DNA of 14,768 nucleotides from Bacillota bacterium. Lineage in GTDB: Bacteria > Bacillota > Bacilli > Calditerricolales > Calditerricolaceae. The notes beneath the pieces are model-generated. The model searched no databases. It had not been told where the DNA came from and was given only the letters and a program-made list of their open reading frames with translations. The stretch is from the NCBI GenBank assembly GCA_017577925.1, contig PKQU01000022.1, positions 1-14,768 of the forward strand, written 5' to 3'. Below, piece by piece: positions 1 through 6,862 of the stretch; positions within the stretch are counted from its first letter, which is position 1, and every line of letters begins with the position of its first letter. The position numbers and the translations under genes are program-made.

Positions 1-185
1 TCGCCGGCATCGACAACTTCCGCTTCCGCAGCCAGGTGAAGCCGGGCGACGTGCTCACGCTGGAGGTGGAGCTCACCCGCGTGCGCGGCAGCATCGGCAA
101 GGGGCGCGGCGTGGCCAAGGTGGGCGACACCGTGGTGGCGGAAGGGGAGCTGATGTTTGCATTGGGCCAAGTGGAGGAAGGATGA
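1..185 (+). CDS. fabZ: 3-hydroxyacyl-ACP dehydratase FabZ, C-terminal part (5' end outside window)
   Basis: The frame beginning at base 3 is open to a TGA at 183-185 and gives about 60 residues. They contain FRFRSQVKPGDVLTLEVEL followed by RGSIGKGRGVAKVGD and a final GELMFALG, the typical C-terminal half of FabZ. FabZ is a cytoplasmic hotdog-fold enzyme that dehydrates beta-hydroxyacyl-ACP in fatty-acid elongation. The catalytic His and Glu lie in the missing N-terminal part, so activity cannot be judged here. A terminator hairpin follows 35 bases after the stop, so this gene probably ends its operon. The identification rests on family recall of the C-terminal motif. Confidence 0.85.
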   Translation, partial: AGIDNFRFRSQVKPGDVLTLEVELTRVRGSIGKGRGVAKVGDTVVAEGELMFALGQVEEG

Positions 186-219
186 TGTCGCGAAAAGTGG
201 TGTGAAGTTTCGGTAAAGT

Positions 220-250
220 GGGATGCCTCAATCCAGGCATCCCTTTTGTT
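220..250 (+). terminator. Rho-independent terminator after fabZ
   Basis: A perfect 9-bp stem, GGGATGCCT (220-228) and AGGCATCCC (235-243), has a 6-base loop and is followed at once by TTTTGTT. It lies 35 bases after the fabZ stop and before the next ribosome binding site, and is a standard intrinsic terminator. Confidence 0.85.
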
Positions 251-304
251 GAGCGTTCTTTAGCGTGAGGAACAGCTTGTCATGGGGAAACGAGGTGAAG
301 AAAG

Positions 305-1123
305 ATGAAAAAGGTCGTGGCGGGATTGGGCGTTGCTTTCCTGATCTTCCTCTTGGGTGGTGTTACCCTCGCCCAGACCGTTTTCCGCGACATCCCTCCC
401 CGGGCTTGGTACGCCGAGGCCGTGGCGCAGATGCAGCAGATGGGGGTCATAAGCGGCTACCCGGACGGTACGTTTCGTCCCGACAAGCCGGTGACGCGTG
501 CGGAAGTGGCGGCCATGCTGGCCAATTTTCACGCCGCCTTGCAACAGGAACGGGTGCGCATGGAGAGCGAAGAGGAGCGGGTCATCAACGTCGTGGCCAA
601 CGCGCTCCCTTCCGTCGTGGCGGTGTTGAGTGGGGATCAGCTCGGGACAGGCTTTTTTGTGGACAACACCCATATCCTGACCGCGGCCCATGTGGTGGGA
701 AACCGGCGCGTCGTAACCGTTCAAACGTTCACGGGTCGCCAATACCCCGGGCGGGTGGTCAAGGTATCGGCGTTCCTCGATTTGGCGCTGGTTGAAACCA
801 AACCGACAGAGGCCGTCAAGCCCGTGCGCTTGGCTTCGTCCTATCGCCTTGGCCAAACGGTCATCGCTGTTGGCCATCCGAAAGGCCTGATGTATACCGT
901 TACGCGGGGCATTATCAGCCATACGGCACGCCAAATTCCCGGGTTTTCGCAGCGCTACCTTCAATTCGACACGCCGGTGAACCCGGGCAATTCCGGAGGA
1001 CCACTTCTCAACCTGCAGGGACAGGTGGTCGGTCTTGTCGTGTTCAAGGGCAGCGAGGTGGGCATCGAAGGGCTGGGCTTTGCCGTGCGGGTGGAGGAGA
1101 TTCAACAGTTTTTAAAACCGTGA
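305..1123 (+). CDS. Secreted trypsin-like (S1C/HtrA-type) serine protease with one N-terminal SLH motif
   Basis: The 272-residue protein starts at ATG 305 behind GAGGTG (292-297), 7 bases upstream. Residues 1-23 form a signal peptide: KK, a hydrophobic core, then a likely cut after TLA. Residues about 27-72 are one SLH motif (FRDI, GYPDGTFRPD, VTRAEVAAML). Residues about 92-272 are a trypsin-like domain with a readable triad: His129 in TAAHVV, Asp159 in LDLAL and Ser230 in PGNSGGPL. It should be exported and cut proteins outside the membrane. HtrA/DegP relatives usually carry C-terminal PDZ domains; none fits here, because the protein ends right after the GFAVRV strand. A single SLH motif is fewer than the usual three for wall binding, so anchoring may need oligomers or may be weak. 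No clear promoter is visible in the 54 bases after the upstream terminator, so readthrough from fabZ is possible. Confidence 0.85.
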   Translation: MKKVVAGLGVAFLIFLLGGVTLAQTVFRDIPPRAWYAEAVAQMQQMGVISGYPDGTFRPDKPVTRAEVAAMLANFHAALQQERVRMESEEERVINVVANALPSVVAVLSGDQLGTGFFVDNTHILTAAHVVGNRRVVTVQTFTGRQYPGRVVKVSAFLDLALVETKPTEAVKPVRLASSYRLGQTVIAVGHPKGLMYTVTRGIISHTARQIPGFSQRYLQFDTPVNPGNSGGPLLNLQGQVVGLVVFKGSEVGIEGLGFAVRVEEIQQFLKP

Positions 1124-1134
1124 AGGACAAATCG

Positions 1135-1164
1135 ATAGCCCCCGTGAAGCACCACGGGGGCTAT
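1135..1164. terminator. Bidirectional hairpin terminator between convergent genes
   Basis: A perfect 12-bp inverted repeat, ATAGCCCCCGTG (1135-1146) and CACGGGGGCTAT (1153-1164), has a 6-base loop. It lies 11 bases after the protease stop and 40 bases beyond the end of the convergent SLH lipoprotein gene. The T-tracts are short on both sides (TGTGTTT on plus, CGATTTG on minus), so termination may be partial, but stem strength and position support a shared terminator. Confidence 0.7.
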
Positions 1165-1204
1165 GTGTTTGCCTGGGCGGTCTTCTTGCAAACTCGTCAG
1201 CAGG

Positions 1205-2824
1205 TTACTGCGCGTTGTGCAGCGTGCGGAGGATGCGATACAGCAAGGTGGCCGCCTCGGCCCGTGTGGCCTTGTCGTTCGGGGCGAAACGGTTGCCGTC
1301 TCGTCCGCTGACGACTCCGTAAGCGGTGGCCGCCTTCACCGCCGGCAGTGCCCAGTGCGGGATGCGGTCGCGGTCGACGTAGGACAGCGGGAAATTGTCC
1401 GCCGGCGGCAGGTAGGCGCGGGTCAGAATGGCCACCAGTTCCGCGCGGGTGATGGGCTGATTTGGGCGCAAGGTGCCGTCGCTGTAACCGCGGATCAGCT
1501 TGGTGTGCACAGCGGCTTGCAACGCCTCGCGCGCCCAGGCGGGAATTTGCTGGGCATCCTTAAACGCCGAGAGGTTTTCTTCTGCGGGTTCAAGGCCCAG
1601 GGCATTAACGGCCATGGCCACAAATTCGGCCCGCGTGATGGGGCGACTGGGGAGGAAGCGGTTGCCGTCGTAGCCGCTGACGACGCCCACGGTGCGTAGG
1701 GCGGTTACGGGCCAATAGGCCCAATGGCTGTCCGGTACGTCGTCAAAGGGCGCAAACGCCAACTCCGCTAGCGCGCGCACGGGGCTGGCTGCTCCAAAGG
1801 CATCAAATTTTTCGGGGTGGAAGGCCAGTTGTTCCACAGTGACAACGCGGTCGTGCGTGAGAGCAGGGTACTGAACCGGCTCGTTGTGGTTCCAATACTG
1901 GCTAGCGGCATCCAGCCGGAGGGACAGGTTGGGCAGTCCGCTATCGGGAATGACGTCGCCGGGCAGGTTCAGGTTTACCTTCAGGTGATCCTGCACGATG
2001 CGCTTGTCGGCGGAAATCCAGTACTCGGCCGAGATATCGGCTTTCACCCCTCGTGCCGCCAGCGCTTTCACGTTGACCAGCTTGAGGGCATTGGCCGCCT
2101 GCGCCAGGGCGGCTTTCATTTCAGGCACGACCGGTGTCACGTCTTCACCCGTCATTTCCCCGATGCCGGTCATGAGCCGGTCGAGCCCGTCAAATTTGCT
2201 GAGGTTTTCGAGGTAGTAGACGAGCAGCTCATGCGCTTCCTCCAGGTCGAGCGTGATGTTGACGTGCGTGGTGGACACCTTGCTCCCGTCGGGAAGGGTG
2301 ACGTCCACATTGGGCGTGGTGATCACGTTCTTGAAGGGGTAGCCGAATTGATCGATGTACTCCCGGACCACCGATTTGGCCAGTTCGTTGAATTCTTTCT
2401 GCATTTCCGGCGACAGTGGCGCTTCGGCTGCGGGCACGTGCAGGAACTTTTGGTCGAGGGAGGACTTGAGGTAGACCTCGTTGCCCTCGAGGTAAAACTC
2501 CAGGGCCGGTTTCGTCTGCGAGGGCCACAACTCCGTCCCCACGATTGAAGCCGGGTTTTTCAGGGAGATGACGCCGTGGGCGTGCTGTTCGTCCTTCTGT
2601 TGCACATCGAACACCACGCCGTCGCGCAGGGCCTTCAGCACCAGGCCAACGCGGGCGTCCTGTCCGTCCGTGGGCACGTCAGCGTCGAGGGCGAAGGTGG
2701 TGGTCGACGCGTAGGAGGTGACGTCGAGCTGGCTTTTCATCGCCTCGCCCACGATGGCGACATTCGGCGCGCATCCGGACAGGACGAAGACCAGCAGCAG
2801 GATGAGCAGCCACGTTCTCTTCAC
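1205..2824 (-). CDS. Lipoprotein with three C-terminal SLH motifs
   Basis: I chose the GTG at 2822-2824, giving 539 residues, because AAAAGGAGG (2834-2842, minus-strand sense) lies 9 bases upstream. The frame stays open to an ATG at 2902, but that start has no ribosome binding site and would put 26 charged residues before the signal peptide. Residues 1-18 read as a lipoprotein signal ending in VLSGC, with Cys18 the likely lipidated residue. Residues about 20-355 are a large domain I do not recognise, rich in beta-type segments and in K/D/E. Three SLH motifs follow at about 360-410, 421-470 and 482-532, each with a TRAE-type core (ITRAE, ITRAE, ATRAE) and a GYxDG or GxDGN turn. The protein should sit on the outer face of the membrane and may also bind the wall polymer through its SLH end. 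It is convergent with the SLH protease and divergent from tagA. Its substrate or role is unknown. Confidence 0.8.
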   Translation of the reverse strand: MKRTWLLILLLVFVLSGCAPNVAIVGEAMKSQLDVTSYASTTTFALDADVPTDGQDARVGLVLKALRDGVVFDVQQKDEQHAHGVISLKNPASIVGTELWPSQTKPALEFYLEGNEVYLKSSLDQKFLHVPAAEAPLSPEMQKEFNELAKSVVREYIDQFGYPFKNVITTPNVDVTLPDGSKVSTTHVNITLDLEEAHELLVYYLENLSKFDGLDRLMTGIGEMTGEDVTPVVPEMKAALAQAANALKLVNVKALAARGVKADISAEYWISADKRIVQDHLKVNLNLPGDVIPDSGLPNLSLRLDAASQYWNHNEPVQYPALTHDRVVTVEQLAFHPEKFDAFGAASPVRALAELAFAPFDDVPDSHWAYWPVTALRTVGVVSGYDGNRFLPSRPITRAEFVAMAVNALGLEPAEENLSAFKDAQQIPAWAREALQAAVHTKLIRGYSDGTLRPNQPITRAELVAILTRAYLPPADNFPLSYVDRDRIPHWALPAVKAATAYGVVSGRDGNRFAPNDKATRAEAATLLYRILRTLHNAQ

Positions 2825-3027
2825 AATACGGTTCCTCCTTTTGCGATTGGTGTCCCTTGCCACTTTCGCTGCCGATCGTGCGATTTCCTGCTGCGTTGGC
2901 ATAGAGAGTTATGAAAAATGGAAGAATGGCGAACAGCCTCGCGGGCGCGGCATCGCCTTTTCTTTTGGCGCCGGTTTCGCTATTGTGGAGACGGGCTCTA
3001 GCTTTTAGGGGAGGGAGGCGTTCCCGC

Positions 3028-3762
3028 ATGGCCGTACCCATCTTGGGTGTTCCGTTTTCTGCCCGCACGATGGACGAGACGGTGGCCGTCCTGGTCCGCG
3101 CCGTGGAAGACGGCCGCACCGTCCACGTCGTCACGGCCAATCCCGAAATTGTGATGCAGACGCTGCGGAACCCGGATTACGCGGCGGCGGTGCGCGGCGC
3201 CGATCTCGTCGTGCCCGACGGCGTAGGCATTCTGGTCGGGGCCCGGATCCTGGGCCACTCCATCCCCGAGCGCGTGGCCGGGTACGACCTGTTGCACCGC
3301 CTGATGGCGGAAGCGGACCGCCGCCGTTGGCGCGTCTTTTTGCTCGGGGCCACGCCGGAAAGCAACGAGGGGGCGCTGCGGGCCCTTCAGCGGCAATATC
3401 CCGGTGCCGTGTACGTTGGCCATTCCCACGGCTACTTTTCGCCGGAAGAGGAGGAGGCCGTTGTTCAGCGCATCGAGGAGGCGCGGCCGCACCTCTTGTT
3501 TGTCTCCCTCGGCGTCCCGCGCCAGGAGCTGTTCATCGCCCGCCACAAGCACCGCTTTACCGGCGTGTGCATGGGCACGGGCGGTAGCTTCGACGTGCTC
3601 GCAGGCAAGGTGAAGCGCGCGCCGCGCCTCTGGCAGCGGTTGGGACTGGAGTGGTTGTATCGTCTGGTCCAGGAGCCGTGGCGGTGGCGCCGCATGCTCG
3701 ACCTGCCGCGTTTTCTGTGGGCGGTTTGCCGTGAAGGTATGCGTCGTCGCGACCGCGCGTAG
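3028..3762 (+). CDS. tagA: WecG/TagA/CpsF-family glycosyltransferase (probable N-acetylmannosaminyltransferase)
   Basis: The 244-residue protein starts at ATG 3028, with GGGAGG (3013-3018) 9 bases upstream. The frame is open back to 2911, but those 39 codons are not TagA-like. In Bacillus, TagA adds ManNAc to undecaprenyl-PP-GlcNAc at the cytoplasmic face, the second step of wall teichoic acid linkage-unit synthesis. Visible family features are VPILGVPFS at the start, the VVTANPE segment with Thr36, VVPDGVGI with Asp64 (probable equivalent of the catalytic Asp), LLGATPESN, the LLFVSLGVPRQE block, MGTGGSFDVLAGKVKRAP and LEWLYRLVQEPWRW near the C-terminus. Length matches the family. The C-terminal basic tail ends in RRRDRA and may help membrane contact, as reported for TagA. 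The gene is followed by its own terminator, so it appears monocistronic. The exact sugar donor cannot be read from sequence. Confidence 0.87.
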   Translation: MAVPILGVPFSARTMDETVAVLVRAVEDGRTVHVVTANPEIVMQTLRNPDYAAAVRGADLVVPDGVGILVGARILGHSIPERVAGYDLLHRLMAEADRRRWRVFLLGATPESNEGALRALQRQYPGAVYVGHSHGYFSPEEEEAVVQRIEEARPHLLFVSLGVPRQELFIARHKHRFTGVCMGTGGSFDVLAGKVKRAPRLWQRLGLEWLYRLVQEPWRWRRMLDLPRFLWAVCREGMRRRDRA

Positions 3763-3768
3763 CGAAGA

Positions 3769-3840
3769 GCCTCCCGTTTCGTGTGGGGACATCTCCTCCA
3801 GAGTAGGCCCCACCGGGAAGGCGTTTTTGTTGTCTTTTTT
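3769..3840 (+). terminator. Large hairpin and T-tract after tagA
   Basis: The outer arms GCCTCCCG (3769-3776) and CGGGAAGGC (3814-3822) pair with one bulged base. The inner arms GTGGGG (3783-3788) and CCCCAC (3808-3813) pair perfectly. The hairpin is followed by a T-rich run from 3824 to 3840. It starts 6 bases after the tagA stop. The T-rich end overlaps the -35 region of the next promoter. Confidence 0.65.
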
Positions 3841-3857
3841 ATACCCGTGAGTATAAT
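3830..3857 (+). promoter_or_regulatory. Sigma-A promoter of the tetR-hlyD-ABC operon
   Basis: TTGTCT (3830-3835), a 16-base spacer and a perfect TATAAT (3852-3857) make a strong housekeeping promoter. Transcription should start near 3864, inside the inverted repeat at 3858-3875. It lies 64 bases before the regulator's start codon. Confidence 0.7.
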
Positions 3858-3875
3858 TTACACTGGCTAGTGCAA
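3858..3875. promoter_or_regulatory. Candidate TetR operator overlapping the transcription start
   Basis: TTACACTGGCTAGTGCAA is an 18-bp inverted repeat: TTxCACT and AGTGxAA are perfect arms around a 4-base centre, with one mismatched pair. It begins directly after the -10 box, where a bound repressor would block initiation. Size and symmetry fit TetR-family operators, and the first gene downstream encodes such a regulator. Binding is inferred. Confidence 0.55.
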
Positions 3876-3921
3876 ACGTGCGAAGGAGCGCGGTTGGAGG
3901 GGAACGAGAGGGTATACGGCT

Positions 3922-4503
3922 ATGGCGAAAGGGACGGTTGAACGCATCTATTCGGGGGCGCTTGCTGCCTTTTCCGAGCACGGTTATGCGGATGCATCGA
4001 TGGAGCTCATTGCGGAAAGGGCGGGTGTGGTCAAACGTACATTGTACAACCACTTTGCGACCAAGGAGGAGTTGTTCAAGTTTGTTTTGCAGCGAGGGAT
4101 AAACCGGCTGACGGCGCTGCTGAAAGAGGCCTTTGCAGAGGGAGAGATACACGAAGACAAGTGGACCCGCGTGATGCGGAGACACCTTGAATTCTTTGAA
4201 GAAAACCGAGAATTTTGCCGGTTATTGCTGCAGACGATTTGGGGGGCGAACGTCCCCCTTCAGGACGTGATGCGTGAGTATTTTGCCTGCTTGGACCGGG
4301 AAATCCGCAAAGACCAGGAAGAGGGGCGAATCGACAGGGAGCTGGACGTGATGACGGTTTCCGGTGCCCTCTTCGGTCTGGTTTCGGTTCCGGCCGTCCG
4401 TGCGGTCCTGAACGGGCAGGCGGTGACGGAACCCTCTCGCATGCGGACGATTACCAAGATCGCGTTGGAGGGGCTGGGGAAGTATGAAGCGGTGGCTGAT
4501 TAG
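3922..4503 (+). CDS. TetR/AcrR-family transcriptional regulator, export operon 1
   Basis: The 193-residue protein starts at ATG 3922 behind GAGAGGG. The N-terminal TetR fold is clear: AAFSEHGYADASMELIAERA with a helix-turn-helix at about 27-46 and recognition segment VVKRTLYNHF. The remaining residues form a helical ligand-binding domain, with ILE-poor, aromatic-rich helices around 85-115 and 145-165. It has the usual length for the family. It is the first gene of an operon: its last 20 bases overlap the start of the HlyD-type gene, so translation is probably coupled. The likely role is to repress its own operon through the inverted repeat at 3858-3875 and to release it on binding an exported compound. 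The ligand cannot be named. Confidence 0.88.
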   Translation: MAKGTVERIYSGALAAFSEHGYADASMELIAERAGVVKRTLYNHFATKEELFKFVLQRGINRLTALLKEAFAEGEIHEDKWTRVMRRHLEFFEENREFCRLLLQTIWGANVPLQDVMREYFACLDREIRKDQEEGRIDRELDVMTVSGALFGLVSVPAVRAVLNGQAVTEPSRMRTITKIALEGLGKYEAVAD

Positions 4504-5635
4504 CGGAGCAGCGGCGCTCGCCGTGCTGCTTGCCTATTCGTCCTTTTACTTCGGCAATGCTTCCGATCACTCGGCGGAGACGTATTCGGGCATTGTGGAA
4601 CAGACGGAATACGATCTGAGCTTCAAGATTGGCGGCCGGGTGGAAGCCTTGTACGTCGATGTCGGGGATCGCGTGAAGAAGGGCCAGCTGCTCGGCAAAT
4701 TGGAGAATAAGGAATTGCAGGCAAAAGTGGAGCAGGCGAAAGCGGCGCTCGCGTTGGCGGAGGCGAATGTGGCGAAAGCGGTGCAGGCGGTGGACGTGAC
4801 CCGGAAAAACGCAAATGCCGGGCTGCTGCAAGCACGGGCGGCACTGAACGAAGCGCAGGCGCGGTACAATGCCCTTGTGAACGGGGCGCGTCTGGAGGAG
4901 CGGAAGCAGGCAGAAGCGAAAGTGGAAGCGGCGAAAACGGCCTACGAAAAGGCGAAAGAGATGTTCGAACGGACGCAGAAGCTGTACGAAGCCGGAGCCG
5001 TGCCGGAAACCAAGGTTGACGAAGCGGAGGTCGAATACAAGAAGGCAAAGGCGGAATACGAAGTGGCGGTGCAACAGCTGGCATTGTTGGAGAAAGGCCC
5101 GCGCCCGGAAGAAATCGAAGCGGGTAAGTTCCAGGTGGAGCAAGCGCGCGCTGCCGTGGAGAAGGCGCTGGCGGGGCTGGGCCAGGTGGGGCTGCAGCAA
5201 GCGGATGTGAAACTGGCACAGGCCCAGCTCGCCCAGGCGAAGGCAGCGTTGGCGGAAGCCGAGGCGTACCTGTCCTACAGTGAATTGCGGGCGCCGATCG
5301 ATGGCGTCGTAGTCAAGAAAAACGTCGAGCCGTCCGAGATGATCGGCGAGGGGATGACCGTACTGACGATTGCCGACCCCAATGACAAGTGGGTCCATTT
5401 CTATCTGCCGGAAGACAAATGGCAGAAGGTGAAGGTCGGCCAGGAAGTGACCGTCCGGATCCAGGGTGAGCAGGTGAAAGGGAAGATCGTGGCGGTGAAT
5501 CCTGCGCCGCAGTTTGCAGTGAGAAAAGCGACGAACCACCTGCACGAGACGGACATTCGCTCGCTTCTGGTGAAGGTGAAACTGCCTTCCAACGTTTATG
5601 CCGGGGTGACAGCGGAATGGATTGGGGCCAAGTGA
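4484..5635 (+). CDS. HlyD-family membrane fusion protein (YbhG/YhiI-like), export operon 1
   Basis: The 383-residue protein starts at ATG 4484 inside the end of the regulator gene, with GGAGGGGCTGGGG just upstream. Residues 1-22 are a signal anchor (KRW plus hydrophobic core; no lipobox Cys). A first biotinyl/lipoyl half-domain follows at about 45-72 (IGGRVEALYVDVGDRVKKGQLLG). A long Ala/Glu/Lys/Gln coiled coil runs from about 75 to 260, then the second lipoyl half (LSYSELRAPIDGVVVKKNVEPSEMI) and a beta-barrel domain (WVHFYLPEDKW, VGQEVTVRIQG). Such adaptors link an inner-membrane exporter to the outside. In E. coli, YhiI and YbhG are paired with ABC-2 type exporters, as here: the permease start overlaps this gene by 19 bases. 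Function is export; the substrate is unknown. Confidence 0.87.
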   Translation: MKRWLISGAAALAVLLAYSSFYFGNASDHSAETYSGIVEQTEYDLSFKIGGRVEALYVDVGDRVKKGQLLGKLENKELQAKVEQAKAALALAEANVAKAVQAVDVTRKNANAGLLQARAALNEAQARYNALVNGARLEERKQAEAKVEAAKTAYEKAKEMFERTQKLYEAGAVPETKVDEAEVEYKKAKAEYEVAVQQLALLEKGPRPEEIEAGKFQVEQARAAVEKALAGLGQVGLQQADVKLAQAQLAQAKAALAEAEAYLSYSELRAPIDGVVVKKNVEPSEMIGEGMTVLTIADPNDKWVHFYLPEDKWQKVKVGQEVTVRIQGEQVKGKIVAVNPAPQFAVRKATNHLHETDIRSLLVKVKLPSNVYAGVTAEWIGAK

Positions 5636-6744
5636 TGGCGAAAGAGTGGGAAGCAATCTGGCACAACAAGCGCGTGCTGGCGATTTTGCTGCTGGTCCCG
5701 ATCCTCTATTTGCTTCTGTTTGGTTCTCTCTACCGCGAGAACAAAGTAAAGGAAATCGCCACCCTCGTGCTGGATGAAGACCAATCCGTGCTCAGCCAAC
5801 AGATTATCCAGGCGTTTGACGCGTCGGAGACGTTTGCCGTCGTGGGAACCGCCGCTTCCGAGGAAGACCTGGTCCAATCCCTGCGTCGGGGGGAAGTGGC
5901 GGTCGGCGTGATTGTTCCCAGAAACCCGAGTCAGGTGCTGACCCTCATCGACGGGAGCAACATGATCGTTTCCAATGCCGCATTGCGCGCGGCCAATGAA
6001 ATCGTCCAGACATTTTCCCTGCAGCTTGCCGTTCAGAAATGGAAGGGGAACCCGGTTGCCATCAGCAGTGAGTTTCGCATCTTATTCAACCCCGGGTTCA
6101 GTTACAGCACCTTCCTTCTGTTGGGGTTACTGGGTGCCGTCGTCCAGCAAGTGGTCTTTCTCGGGATCGCGTTCTCCGTGACCCGGGAGGCCCTATCCGG
6201 ACCGCCGTTGGCGGTTCTCTGCGGAAAGGCTGTGCCCTACTTTCTCCTCGGCCTTTTCGACGCGCTCGTGACGGTGCGCATGGCGAACGCCGTATACGGC
6301 ATCCCCTTTTTGGGGCGCCCGTCCCATTACCTCCTGTTGTCCGTTGCCTTCATTCTTGCCCTTGTGGGGATCGGGATGTTCTTTTCCTTGATGGCAAAGG
6401 ATGCGTTGCAGGCGGTTCAGCTGACGATGCTGATCGCTGTCCCTTCGTTTCTCTTGTCCGGGTTCACGTGGCCGTTTTCGGCGATGCCGGACTGGGTGGC
6501 GACCCTTGGCCATTTCCTCCCCCTTACGTATTTCCTGCACGGATTGCGGGAAGTGGCAATCAAGGGAAACGGCTGGGAGATGGTTGCCGGCGACGTGCAT
6601 GTGCTGCTGAAAATGGCGCTGGTGACGTTTGTCCTGGCGTATGTGCTGGCCTGGGTGAAGGTGAAACGGCAAAGCCGGAAGATGCGTTCATCGGAGACGG
6701 CATCCGTGGCAACCGAACCGGCCGGGAACTCGGCAGCGTCTTGA
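5617..6744 (+). CDS. ABC-2 type transporter permease (YhhJ/YbhR-like), export operon 1
   Basis: The 375-residue protein overlaps the fusion-protein gene. I use ATG 5617, which has GGGGTGA 11 bases upstream and gives the usual 8-9 residues before the KEW segment; ATG 5635 (overlapping the upstream TGA) is an alternative. The order is: an amphipathic KEWEAIWHNKR start, a first membrane helix at about 20-39, a large extracytoplasmic domain at about 40-165 (LVLDEDQS, FAVVGTAASEEDL, VAVGVIVPRN, LIDGSNMI), then five membrane helices to about residue 345 and a polar tail. This is the ABC2_membrane_3 architecture. Such permeases need an ABC ATPase, and none is encoded here. The gene ends operon 1; I see no terminator after it, so some readthrough into the RND operon is possible. 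Confidence 0.85.
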   Translation: MDWGQVMAKEWEAIWHNKRVLAILLLVPILYLLLFGSLYRENKVKEIATLVLDEDQSVLSQQIIQAFDASETFAVVGTAASEEDLVQSLRRGEVAVGVIVPRNPSQVLTLIDGSNMIVSNAALRAANEIVQTFSLQLAVQKWKGNPVAISSEFRILFNPGFSYSTFLLLGLLGAVVQQVVFLGIAFSVTREALSGPPLAVLCGKAVPYFLLGLFDALVTVRMANAVYGIPFLGRPSHYLLLSVAFILALVGIGMFFSLMAKDALQAVQLTMLIAVPSFLLSGFTWPFSAMPDWVATLGHFLPLTYFLHGLREVAIKGNGWEMVAGDVHVLLKMALVTFVLAYVLAWVKVKRQSRKMRSSETASVATEPAGNSAAS

Positions 6745-6780
6745 GTTGGTGAGAGGGTTTCGAGATGTGAGGGTACAGCC

Positions 6781-6810
6781 TTGTTTTGGGAGATGGTTTT
6801 GTCTTACGAT
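6781..6810 (+). promoter_or_regulatory. Possible promoter of the RND operon
   Basis: TTGTTT (6781-6786), 18 bases and TACGAT (6805-6810) is a moderate sigma-A match that would start transcription near 6817, just ahead of the palindrome at 6829-6846. A second TTGTCT at 6799-6804 has no good -10 box. The call is tentative and rests mostly on position. Confidence 0.3.
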
Positions 6811-6828
6811 AAGTCTTGTAACCATGAA

Positions 6829-6846
6829 TGACTGGACGTCCAGTCA
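6829..6846. promoter_or_regulatory. Perfect 18-bp palindrome, candidate TetR operator of the RND operon
   Basis: TGACTGGACGTCCAGTCA equals its own reverse complement over all 18 bases. It ends one base before the ribosome binding site of the RND adaptor gene. Repeats of this kind, with TGACTG-type half-sites, are typical of operators of TetR-family efflux repressors. The TetR gene at the end of the same operon is the natural candidate to bind it; binding is inferred. Confidence 0.7.
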
Positions 6847-6862
6847 GGAAGGAGGTTCTGTC

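Noticed and set aside
2998..4185. 395-codon minus-strand open frame over tagA and the start of the tetR gene
   Set aside because: It crosses a terminator and a strong plus-strand promoter, and opposes two well-recognised genes; no domain is visible.
4740..5280. Repeated Ala/Glu/Lys/Gln codons in the HlyD-type gene, considered as a DNA repeat array
   Set aside because: The repetition is at protein level, from a coiled coil with heptad-like composition; there are no regular identical DNA units.
4451..5656. 401-codon minus-strand open frame opposite the HlyD-type gene
   Set aside because: The Phe/Arg/His/Leu-rich composition mirrors the Ala/Glu/Lys/Gln coiled-coil codons of the real gene; no start signal or domain.
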